Of a stretch of DNA of 60,000 nt, positions 33,478 through 45,700 are shown piece by piece (the stretch's first letter is position 1; each line of letters starts with the position of its first letter). Position numbers and translations under genes: made by a program. The notes below the pieces were generated by a model, which saw only the letters and a list, made by a program, of their open reading frames with translations, was not told where the DNA came from and ran no database searches. Source of the DNA: Apostichopus japonicus (lineage: Eukaryota; Echinodermata; Holothuroidea; Aspidochirotida; Stichopodidae); NCBI RefSeq assembly GCF_037975245.1, contig NC_092574.1, forward strand, positions 6,380,713 to 6,440,712, in the 5' to 3' direction.

Positions 33478-36400
33478 TCTTCTTTACTGTATGTGATATA
33501 TGCACACCTGCCATATGCTTACAAGATATATTTGTTACGCGTGTACGGTATTGCTTAGGCTCACTCGTTGTAGCCTAACCGCATACATGCGTGCTAAGTG
33601 TACACAGGATTTTGCATGCTGCATGTAATAGTATAGTACTACTGTACAAATTACTGTTATAGCAGTACTCGCATCGTGAGCTCAGGGAAATATCTTAGTT
33701 GGTATTCATAAGGTGTCGCTTCTCCTTGAAATCCCAAGCCGTAGTAAGGTAATTGAGGAATGCTTACGTATTTACATTTAGGTTTGCGTCTCGTTGTGTT
33801 CAACTTTGAACGTGGAAATGAGAGTAAGGAAGTACGTTCGGATATGTTTCACGCTGTTTTCAGCCCTGGGCTTGCATTGTAACATAGGCTAGTCTATGTA
33901 ACGTTAGTCGTGACTCCACCAGTACGGTAGGCTATTTGAGCCTAGATGCAAGTCCTGTGCATAATTACTTGGTTGTCGGTACCCAAGTTCTCAAAAGCAA
34001 GCTGACTGTATGTTATCAGCAAATTCAGTTCCTTTCATTTTGTTTTCTCCCCCACTAAATTCACACAACAATGTGTGAAAATGGTTGGCTTAATGTCAGC
34101 CCTAACTTCGATTTTTTTAATCACCTACTGCCTAGGCTAGGCCTATTACTAGTTCTAGTACTACAAGGCAAGGCCTAACTTACAACAATACAAGTTACAG
34201 TATTATGGTTCACAGTACTTCTTGCCCCCAGGGCTTTCTTTTTTTCTCAGTTTTCAAATTGTTACTTTTTAAGTATGCTGCAGCATCAAGTCTTTTGTAA
34301 TGACTAATTTGGAGACAAATTGTTTTTTGTGTCAACAGATTGTGTCAACAAGTAGAAGTACATTTTTATGACTTTTTTATACTTTAGGCCTAGGCTAGGC
34401 TAAATTACACTTGAACTCATTAACACTGTTAGTAGTGATGTTAACAGTCCAAAACTTTTACCCTAGGTACCCATTTGTACATTTTGTTTGGTTTTGGTTC
34501 ATTACATATTTAATCTAAAACCCAAGTGGGCGTACTTACGCAAGTGCATACTTAAGCCATATCTAGCCTAGTGCCATTCCGCCATAGGTACATACTGCCA
34601 TACCATTCCGCTATATAGGTTTCGATCCTTATCACCATGGCAGAGAGGTGCGAAACCTATGGCGGAAATGGGGAATTTTAGGAATGAATTTTACTGTGGT
34701 GTACAGGAATTTATCCTTGAAACTATCTTTGCATCCTGTGGAAGGACAGCTACACCGTCTTCAAATTTGACGGTTCGCTGGATAGACTGAATTGTAGTTA
34801 ATTTAAGACAAGATTGGGGAATTGATACACAGTCTTTAACGTAGGCTACAGCTTGATTTAGTAGGTTTAATTAAAAGTTCGTAAAAGTGGATACACTGTC
34901 TTCAAATATATAATAGTTGGTTGAAATAAATCAAATTAATTTAGGTTGATTGTTTATTAAAAAGACCGATTCTGATTGTTGATTTAAATGACAGATTTTG
35001 TGGATTTTGCGGGCCTAGTGTGGTTTGCGTGATTGAAGAATTCCTTAAAGCATTTGTTTAGGTATATTTGCATAAAATTGCTATAATTAAGCAAGATATT
35101 TTGCAAACCAAACATTTCTTAGACAAGACTGTTAGGGCACTTAAATACAGGACCAAGATATCACACTTGCCCAAGGCCTAGCTGTTCTTTCCTTGCTAGG
35201 TATTAAGGCTAGCATTGCAGTTGGTACCAGCTCATTATAGATAAGTTGGAAAGTACATAAATCAACCCTTGTTGTTAATGGTTTGCACATGTAAATAATA
35301 CTAGTTGGTAAAAACTTTCTTGGGCCAGAATAAAAAAAAAAATCACCAAATTATACACTTAAACACATCAAGATAGAAGGGAATATCACCAAATTATGAT
35401 GTTATTTAAAAATACATGTGAACTTGTTCCTTCCTCTTCGAATAAATATGTAACTGAAAATGGAGAAATATGTTTGTGAACTTTATGAATTTCCGGACCA
35501 GGTAGTAACGGCGAGGATCAGGTATTAATTTTCTGGTCAGGTACCCATTCTCATCAGTTACTGTTCATGCACGAATTGCCAAATTACAGTAAATAGAACA
35601 ATATAGGTTGAACATATCTTTTAACCCCAAATACCTTCCCAAATAGCTGGAGTATACTTTCTCTCACAAATTATAAAGGTGTTATATTATAAAGAATAAG
35701 CAAAGAGACATGAGATGAGAGGTAATTGAAAGGATTGTCTGGTAGCCCTTAGTATTTACCTTAAAATTTGATAAACAATTTTCCAACCATGTTTTCAAAG
35801 TATGAGAATGCTAATATTGTGTTTGAAAGATACATAATTTTGTAAATGTGAGGATGGATATTTCAGATATACTTTGAACAGTAGCAAATCTTATGTCATC
35901 TGAGCAGATTACAGTACGACAAAACTCACACTGCATACAGTTCCTACAGTAGTCACAACAAAAATCGCATTTCAATACAGATTCATTTCTTCCTTAATTT
36001 CTTGAAATTTCTTATAAATTAGATATATTTAAAAAAAGATATTAAGCCATCATATATGCAGTGATTTTGTGGTCTTTGTGTAACACAAGATAAGTTTGAA
36101 CAGCCGACTATTCGTTGTTCACATTGCGCTGTCCAGCTCCAATGCGAAGAATGTTTGCATGTAGGCTACTGTAAAATTTACAATTGGACAGTTCTACGAT
36201 TGTTCGCAATGTGTAGGTAATATATAATAGTCAATCTCCTACATATGTGTGTACATGTGAGAATGTTTTTTTTGCAGAAATGGGAGTGCTAACTTCAAGT
36301 CGCTTGTTTATCATATTTGCCTGCATTGCATCATTCACCAAATTGATGCGTTCAAACAAACAGTGCTTTTGGTGAGAAACTGGTGAAAGCCAGATTTCTA

Positions 36401-36759
36401 GGAGAAGAAAAATGTCAAATGGGGACAATTTTCACATGGTTAAAAAAGAGAAATTGTAGCAACAAATACTTTCTCCTGTCTATTTACCCTACCTTTTCAA
36501 ATGCTTACATGGTCTCTAGGCTCAAGAGAAACAACCTTGTACCTCTATACTTTAAGTTTAATAATGTGGAGATTTATCCTTTTCTGATTGCAGGATACAA
36601 CTGTGATTTTGAACTTGGGACTCGTAACCAGTATGCAGTAACTACTATAACTATTGTATCAGTTAATATCAGACTACAAAACCTCTGCTGTCGGATTATA
36701 TTTTAAATTTGATTGGGAGAAGTGGCGGTGAATTTTGCAGGTTACTGCTGTAAGTCAAA
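33478..36759. promoter_or_regulatory. Head-to-head interval between DELE1 and LARP1
   Basis: DELE1 reads leftward from 33477 and the first LARP1 coding exon reads rightward from 36760, so promoters and 5' UTR exons of both genes should lie here. CpG-containing, less AT-biased sequence at about 33530-33960 is the best candidate for a shared promoter. A TTTTGCAG acceptor at about 36733-36740 shows that LARP1 has at least one upstream non-coding exon, which I could not place. Otherwise I see only a hairpin at 34603-34671 and AT-rich sequence. Confidence 0.45.
34603..34671. repeat. Imperfect inverted repeat (hairpin)
   Basis: Arms CCATTCCGCTATATAGGTTTCG (22 bases, 34603-34624) and its near-complement at 34651-34671 (CGAAACCTATGGCGGAAATGG) enclose a loop of about 26 bases. 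A partial extra copy (CCATTCCGCCATAGGTA) lies at 34574-34590. It may be a small inverted-repeat element end. Confidence 0.6.
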
Positions 36760-39700
36760 ATGGCAGCTGAAGTGGCCAGTCAGCCAGCCTCCTACAGCAG
36801 TGTTGTTTGCAACAACAAAGAGGACACCACAAACATGCCACTGGACATCTCACCTGATGATAGTAAGGAAAACGTGCAGCCTCCTGCTGAACAGAATGAT
36901 GTGCTTGACGCATCAGCTGACAAGGATGATGAAGGAGGTAAAGGCAAACAGAGCAACCAGCAGAAACATTTCATACCGGCCCCACCACCCAAATACAATG
37001 TTTGGAAGCAGCGAATGGAGGTGCCCTCCCAGGAGCCTCAGCCTGGTGAGGATTCGCCGTTGCCCAAGGCAAACGCGGGTCGAGATGCAAACGGCCCAAG
37101 ATCTAAGGCCAATAGCAACGTACACAAGCAGAGACCGGCTGGAAGCGGAACGCCAAAGGGACCTAAAACACCCCAAACTAGGAATCGGGTAGAATCCAGG
37201 AGGAGACAGCACAGGCGAGAGGGGGATCACGCCCGAAAGACGGACGCTGGGCCTCATGGGAAGTCTGAGGCCAGCGAACCTCTGAGAGAGCAGAAGAATG
37301 AGACATCAAATGCCCGGAAGATTGAGGCAGCCCCACCACCGAAAGTCAATGTTTGGATGAAGCCAGTGGCACACAACGAGCACAACGAGGTCACCTTTGG
37401 AGAAAGTCAACCTCAACCTGTTGTTGGTAAGTCTTTGTGTGAATAAATTATGTGAAGCTCTGCGCTGCTGGGTGTTAGACCTTGTTACAGTTGAACTGGG
37501 ACTGCAAAGTTTCCACTATTTATACCTCTTGCCTCAAAATGTTTTGTATTTTTCCAGAAAGAAGGGAAGAGGTTCTAAAATTTGGTAGTTGACACATGTG
37601 TAGAGCACTGGTAAGAAAAATGCTACCTAATAATATCCATCCCTAGGTCTGTGTAATCCATACAAAATCCATTTGACTCCTCCTAATATGCAAAGTTCTA
37701 ATCAGTGAACCCCATACAAAACACAACTGTGTATCACACAAAAGTAATGTAATACCTTATTTTTTCATGGGCAAACTTCAAAGTGATAGCCTGATGTTAT
37801 TATCATAATTTTTGTAAGCAGTTTATTGGTCTTAAGTAAACAACGTAGCACTTTTCAGGTTTGTGATCTTACCATTAACTACTTTGTATGCATTGACCAC
37901 ATTATGGTAGACTCAACTGAAAGCTATACATAGCCGTGAAGCGGTGTGTTTACCATATCAGTAGTGCATCTGACCTCTGTTCAAAGGTTGATTTTTGTGA
38001 TAAATTAAAAACATATATAATGGTAATATTTAATACATCATAATACCCATTGAACAGAAAATGAAGTCAAATGCATTTGTAAGTTTGTGTTTTCTCTATT
38101 GTAAGTTTGTGTTTTCTCTACAGTGGAGAAACCAGTAATCCCAGAAGTGGTCGCTGCGGTTGAAAGTGTTCCAGATTCTGTAAGTGTCTTTTTGTTGCCG
38201 TTTAGTTTCAGTGTAGAGATGGACATTGTAAAATCCATAATCAGAGTATCTGCATAGGTTACTTCTGTCTAAACTTTGTCATGGACTTGTAATGATATTA
38301 ATGATAATGGACTCTCTCAGTCTGATAATAAAAATGCTGTTTGGTTTGCAAAAGATATTTAAGTATAAAGGTCATGTCTGTTCACAAAAATTTTGTCTAA
38401 GTTACAATGTCTCTCCATGGAAGTTTCCATTTTAGACTCAAAACTGTTCTGTGTCCTCCGAATAATATTTAAGATAATGAAGTTCAGTGTTGAGCCGCAT
38501 ATATGCACATTACAGGATTCATGTCATTGAAGCACTGTTTTTGTGATAATACAGTATGTAATGTAAGTAGCCTTATCTCAAAAAAGGCACAATTCCAAAG
38601 AATATGAGAATGCTTGCGTGCTGTACAATTTGCACTCATTGATCTTGCAGGTTAAAAATGTTGATGATCCTCAAAGCTGGCCGACTCTGGAGGAAGTCAA
38701 AAGTAATGTAAGTTGAAAATTTCATCTCTTATATTTGTATATTTATATACTGTATATATATATATATATATACTGTATATATATATATACTGTATATATA
38801 TACTGTATATATATATATATTCAGATGCAACTATAGAATCCTACCAAAGGATATATACTCTTAAAGGGCAGCCTAAGCTTAACTCAAAAGCACGTTTGAA
38901 AAAAACTGGAACACATGAAGAGTTCAAGCAACTTTACAAGTTTCAAGATCACAAAATTGTCACATAAGTCACCTAAACAGTTGATCGTTATTTCTAAGGA
39001 TGAACAACATTTTGTGGGAAGATGCTGCAGGTGTATATATATGGGACGTTACAGTTCTGCAAGTTCTTACGGAAGATACTTTGTGTCAGTCAATTCACTG
39101 AGCAGCTAGTACACGCTGCATTGCTTAAAAGCTACGGTTTGCATTGGCTCTAAACTGTGCGACACTATATGACCCAACCATCTAATTAATATCATTGGAT
39201 AGCTCTCAATCTACCTCAAACATGTATGTGGTTAACTATTTGCCTGCTGCAAATTAGTCATAAAAATGGTTCATCCAACAAAGGATATTCAGTCCCACAA
39301 ATTTTGAAAATCTCTGAACGAATCGCATCCTGTTATTGTTCCTGTCGCAATATTGGTGAAACAAAAGCAAAAGTAGATTATGTTTTCAAGATACAGTCAA
39401 TATCTTCACTTTAACAGTCAAAGTGTGGTACTTGTTAAAATGAATCAAATTCAACAAAAAGGGCTCCATTTAAGCTGAAAATTTAAACTGCAAAAATCTT
39501 TCCTGTGACTTGTTCGCCCAATTTAGGATCCTGAATCACCAAAGCAAAAACATTCTCTGAAGGAACAACCAGACGACCATGTGACCTTGGAAGAGGATGC
39601 CGTTGCCATGGAAGAACCAGCCGTGGAGAGTACATCTCCTGTTTCCAAACCAGAGAGAAACCAGAAAACATCTGCTAACAAGAAGAAAGGTTCGAGTGTT

Positions 39701-42700
39701 CTTATTGTATTGTAGATTTTGACGATTTCTGAGTGTATGTTGCCTTAGTTGATCCTTGCCAGTGAATAGTCAGAATCCTACTCATTGTTCACAGTCCAGA
39801 TGAGAACATATTTCGATTATAACAAGAACATTGAAAGAATTTCTTCTTCCAGCTGTTGTAAAATTCAGGTGGTAAATATGCACATGAGTTAAAAGATGCC
39901 ATTTGTAAATTTCTTTGTGATGTCGTTACAAAAAGTAATTTCAAGTTTAACTTTGACCATTTACTAAGTATCTTAAAAACTTTGAAACTACCTTTTACCT
40001 TCATGCTGTGATTTTTATGGCCACAGAATTAGTAGCCTGTTCTTAAATTGGTGTTCTATTTTATCCCCTCTGATAGCAGAAAAGAAGCCCAAGTGGAAAC
40101 CATTGCCAATCGATTTAGAATCTAGCAGAAGCCGATCTAATCGAGGTCGTAACAGGGATCAAAGGAACCACGGAAGGGCTCTGAGTGAGCAGGATACACC
40201 AGCCAAGGACCGCAGAGGAGGTACGCTTTACCCCCCCCCTTACACCCATGTTTCTTTATCGTCTCTCCTTTAATAGCGTTATAGCCTATAATTTACAGAT
40301 GTTGTATTCAAAGTTATCAAGGAATAATTTCACAACCTCTGGTTGTAGGGCTGTAACGGTTAAACGGTTAACTGGTTAACCGACCGAACGGCCGGATAAA
40401 CGTCCGCCGTACATCGTATAAGTTTAACCGTTTTTGTAATGCCAATTACGCAGTCGCGACGGCGCGTCTTCACATCACTTTATTCCCGAAATAGACCGCA
40501 ACATTTGCTTGCAGAAAATCACGTAACAATTGCAAACTTTATCATGCATCCATACAAAAGATTTTTAAGATTGGCGGTACGATTGAAGGGATTACCAAGC
40601 GGTATGCGACCCGTGAAGCGCCTATTGTTACCCCGTTCGACAACGTGGCGAGTCTGCATCTAATCCTTTCAAATTTATATTGTATTTAAGCAGTGAACGT
40701 TTTCTTTATTATGATGTAATTTCAGTTCAGTGTTCCCTCTAAGGTGCGGTATTCAACAGACTCAGTAATCCCACAAAGAAAACATTTGTCTGCTGGAAAT
40801 CCCCGCATCGTTTTCTTGCATTCGCGATAAGTTTATACTCAATGTACAACGTATACACTTGACTGTATAAAAAACTCTGAAAATCAGTAGAGAAATAACC
40901 AATTGTGTACGAAAAGTAAGTTGGTACACCTTTCAAATTTTACGAAAGATCGAGCAAAAAACTTTCCAAAAATTCACGCGAAACTGGCATATCATGCTAA
41001 ATGCAACTAATGTCATATAAACAAGGCTCTAGTACACCCAATTATGAATAAAACGTAAGAACACATCTGGTGTTAAGCGGCGAAAAAGTATTTTCTACCA
41101 TTTCCAAAATTACAGAGAAAATAATATCCTACCATAGTTTAGTGTATAGCAAATAGCCTAACCACCTCGTCGGTTACGGATCTCACATAACTACAAAACC
41201 ACAACTAGCCTTGTATATTGCGAAGCAGTGTTGGAAAACCTTGTTCAATTTCCCGCGAACACACTTCCGATTTCCCGCTGGTGTTCGCGCAGCGAACACG
41301 CTGAGCACGCGTAGCGTACGAGCATAAAGGTGTGGGTCCAGGGGCCCGCCCTAGGGCCCTGGTGGGGTCAAGGGGTGGAACCCCTTGTGGGGGTCCAGGG
41401 GGCAAAGACCCCGGAAAATTTTGGTATTTTTGCGTGTCTAGCGATAAAAAGTTCGCAGTTGAGGATGCAAAATACTGACAACATTTTTGAATTTAAATTG
41501 TCAAGAAGCTGTTGAAAATTTTCAAATGACAAGTTAGAGTAGCTATATTACGTTGTAAAATGAAAATACATTTAATCTGTCTTACAATCTTTAAAAAGTT
41601 TAACTTAAAGAACTTACGATATTATGAAACAAACAGCGTTCGGCAAAGCCCCGTTTCTAGACTGCCTAACAATGAATAGCACACACAATGCGTACATCAG
41701 TTTACAACTGCAGTACGGTTTACCCTACTTAAATACACGGTAGGATACTGTACATGTGCTGCGAATTTTCTCAGGTAACTTACCAAACAACTGCGCGCTC
41801 ATCCCCTGTCTAACCTGTCTAACACCTGTTTGTTAACATTTTTGGCAAGTTTCCAAGAAACGTTTCATGTAGTATTCCCCATGATACACGAGGTACAGTC
41901 AATACCTATACACGCAGCACATCGAGACCCCACTAGCTATGGCCATCTTTATGAAAGTAAACCTTGTAATAAAACATGTTTTAGGCCACTTGGCATTATA
42001 AACTAAATGCTTAATATTATTTCCATGTTCTTGTAGAAAACGTAAAGTTCACAAAATACAATTAGTAGTGTTTTTGTTGTTACGTGAGATCCGTAACCGA
42101 CGAGGTGGTTAGGCTATTTGCTATGCACTTAACTATGGTAGGATATTATTTTTTCCGCATTTTTGGAAATTCTAGAAAATACTTTCTTTTCCCCCAGCTT
42201 TACACCAGATGTGGTCTTACAGTTTTTTGCTTAAATGGGTGTACTAGAGCCTTGTTTACATGACATTAGTTGCATTTAGCACGATATGCCAGTTTCGCGT
42301 GAATTTTTCGAAATTGTTTTGCTGGATCTTTCAGAGTTTTTTCTCTGTCAAGTTTTTCTCTGTCAAGTTGTGCATTGAGTATAAACTTATCACGAATGCA
42401 AGAAAATGATGCAGGGATTTCTAGCAAACAAATGTTTTCTTTGCGGGATTACTGAGTCGGTTGAAGGGAATCCCGCACCTTAGAGGGAACACTGAATTGA
42501 AGTCAAATTCATACGAAAGAAAACGTTTACTAGCTAAAATACAATATAAGTATTAAACAAATGTGGAATGGCAATATTGTTCAAAACATTTCCCGCGAGG
42601 CTGATTTATTACAGCAAGCTTCCTGCGCTGGGCCGTGTGTGTCCGTGTGACATTGCCCTTGTGAGTGGGTTGGGGATCCATCATTACTCATTATAGGCTA

Positions 42701-45700
42701 TTGTGACTAAAATTGCGAGCACGCTCTCTGGACATTTTTCTTTTGTTTCTGAAACTTTTCTTCTGAAATTTTCCTTATTGTTTTTACAGATGTACTTTTT
42801 TGCTCCTTCGTGTTTTTTTTTAAGTTTCGACCCGTTTTTTTCCCCGATTTTTTTTCCCGATTTTTTTTTTCTCCAGCGAAGCTGGATTTCCCGCGAGCAT
42901 CGCGGATTTCCCGCGAACCTGGTTCGGAAGGTTCGCAAGGTTTTCCAGCCCTGTTGCGAAGTTTACGTTTTCTACAAGAACATGGAAACAATATTAAGCA
43001 TTTATAATCATGCCAAGTGGCCTTAAACATGTGATTACAAGGTTTACTTTCATGTATCATGTGGAATAGATTGTCTTGTTCATGCGGAGGAGTCAGTTGC
43101 CTGTTTTACTTAGGCTACCTAGCTGTTACGGGGATCATATTTTACCTACTTTTCTTAAACGTCTAAGATAATAATTCTCATAGCTTAACCGAACCTTTAC
43201 TGACTGACCTTATTCGTTCTAGACCATGAAACTTTCCTTGGCAACGTGCCAAAAAATTGTTAACAACAGGTGTTAGACAGGGGATGAGCTCACAGTTGTT
43301 TGGCAAGGTACCTTGGAAAATGTAGCCTACCGTAGTTGTAGTATAGTGCAAGCTATTGTTAGGCAGTCTAGGAATGGGGCTTTGCCGAACGTTTCATAAA
43401 ATCGCATGTTTTTTAAGTTAAACTTTTTAATGATTGTAAGACAGATCTCTTTTCATTTTATAACAAAATATAGCTACTCTTACTTGTCATTTCAAAATTT
43501 TCGGAACAATTTAAATTAAAAAAGTTGTCAGTATTTTGCATCCACAGCTGCGAATATTTTATCGCCAGATGCGCCAAATTTTCCGGGCGTTAACCCCTGG
43601 ACCCCCAAAGGGGTTCCACCACATGACCCCACCGGGGGACTGCCCCACGCCATTATGCTACGCGTGCTAATTGTGTTTGCTGCGCGAACTCCGGCGGGAA
43701 ATCGACAGGGTGTTCGCTGGAAATTTTACAATGTTTTCCACACTTCCCCCCTACCCTCTGCCTACCCCGCCACAATGCACAAATTCAATATATCTGTGAC
43801 CCATTGTTGTACTTGTAATTGCGTAGGCCTATAGCCCTACTACCGTACACTTTTGTAGTAATCGCTTCCTAACAACCGACTTTCCTAACCTTGGCCTAGC
43901 TGGTGAAAGCCTTGTAGTCTAACACTCCGTATGATCGCGAACTTCAATACACAATGCCAATATTAAGTAGGCCTAGTAATATTAGGCTTATAACTGCCAT
44001 ACAATGCCTGCGCTATTACAGTAGGGGCTACGCAATTAACGAAGAAATATTTGCTTCAAATATCTCTGTAACAGTTACCGATGAACTGAAAGAGAAACAA
44101 AAATCTGTTTAAAACTTCACAAAAACGCGCGATTCTTTTTCAATGCAACGATCGTCAAAACTAAGCAAATACCACCAAATTCTTGACATACGCGTTACGA
44201 AAAAACGATACTTGAAGCGCTATTTTGAGAATGTACTTCCGCATCAAAAGTGGTGGCGCTCTTTCGGAATTATTATCTGAGCTATATAACTCTGATTTTC
44301 GGCTCTTATTTTGAGGCAACAACACGGGTTACGTTTAAACGTTAACCGTTCGGTTAATAGAAACGGTTAACCGGTTAGTGAATTAACCGGAATGACACAG
44401 CCCTATCTGGTTGTCATGCTAACTGTGCTAACTGAATTTCCTGACCGACTACCATGCACTGTTAATCTAAGACCGTTAAGATCACTTTTGACTAGGTCCC
44501 TTGTTAAGATCCATCTCGACAATTTGAAGTCTAATTCATAAAATTTCTTATTGTGTCATTTTCAGGTGGTAGTGCAGCAGAGGAGAAGAGTCCAGGCCAC
44601 GTGTCAGAAGGGAGGAGTTTTCACACACAGCGGGGTGGTTTTCGGGGTCGTGGGCGAGGTCGCGGGAGAGGAAGAGGCCGAGGTCGTGGCGGATTTGGTA
44701 ACTCAACTTTCTATTGGAACGATAGTGGTAGGTGCTTAATGAATGGTCATGCTAAAGACGTGTGTAGATAGTTAATACCTGCATGTTGCAATGCTCGGAA
44801 ATCAGTATTTAACTGGTGAATAAATGATCTAATTCAAACTTAATTGGCAACAGCAGAATGACGACATCTTGGGAGGGAAATGCTATTGTAGATCATTCAC
44901 TAAGGTGACGATATAGATTGTTTTAATTTGGAAACATTGATTTGATTTTATATAAAACATTAAAAAAAATTGCATGGAATTAGTGTATTTTAAGTAATTT
45001 ACTGTTTCATTAAATACATGTGTTTGATTGTTTGTTGTGGTAAATCATTGTTTATTTATTTGCTGTGTTGTGGTTATTGCACTGTTGTCCGTTCACATCC
45101 GTCCCACAGAGGAGCAGGCGAACAACCACCAGCAGCAGTACTACGAACCTGAGACACCATTTTTTACCACCCCTCAACTGAGCAATATCATTTACGATAC
45201 TAACAGCGTCTATAAACAGGCCATGGCTCCAATCGTGTACACTCCGGATGAAACTACGCTGAGAGACTATGTCAAGAAGCAGATGTGAGTAAATGAACAC
45301 ATGTTGCCTGTAAGATATAAACCACCTGGCAGGGGAAGGGGGGTGGGGTGTGGTTGAGTGACACAACTCACCACTCTGAGGGACTATGTTAAGAAGCAGA
45401 TGTGAGTAAATGAATACATGTTGCCTGTAAGATATAAACCACCTGGCAGGGGAAGGGGGGTGGGGTGTGGTTGAGTGACACAACTCACCACTCTGAGGGA
45501 CTATGTTAAGAAGCAGATGTGAGTAAATGAATACATGTTGCCTGTAAGATATAAACCACCTGGGTGGGGTAGGGGGTGTGGGGTGTGGTTGAGTGACACA
45601 GTTCACCACTTTAGGGACTAAGTCATGAAGCAGATGTGAGTAAATGAATACATATTGCCTGTAAGATAACATCCACCTGGGTGGAGAAGGGGGTGTGGGG

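Larger units (their letters stand above)
40346..44405. mobile_element. hAT-like element with nested insertions, TSD TCTGGTTG
   Basis: Identical 8-bp TSDs TCTGGTTG lie at 40338-40345 and 44406-44413. The ends are inverted: TAGGGCTGTAACGG at the left and TAGGGCTGTGTCATTCCGG at the right read inward. Both ends then carry repeats of GGTTAAC/GTTAACC type. The 4060 bases contain no transposase ORF but hold further nested hAT-like units. It sits in LARP1 intron 5, between exons at 40220 and 44566. Confidence 0.88.

Noticed and set aside
36713-37192. 159-residue plus-strand frame overlapping the first LARP1 exon
   Set aside because: An out-of-frame reading of the true LARP1 exon, whose frame matches LARP1 motifs and the splice phases.
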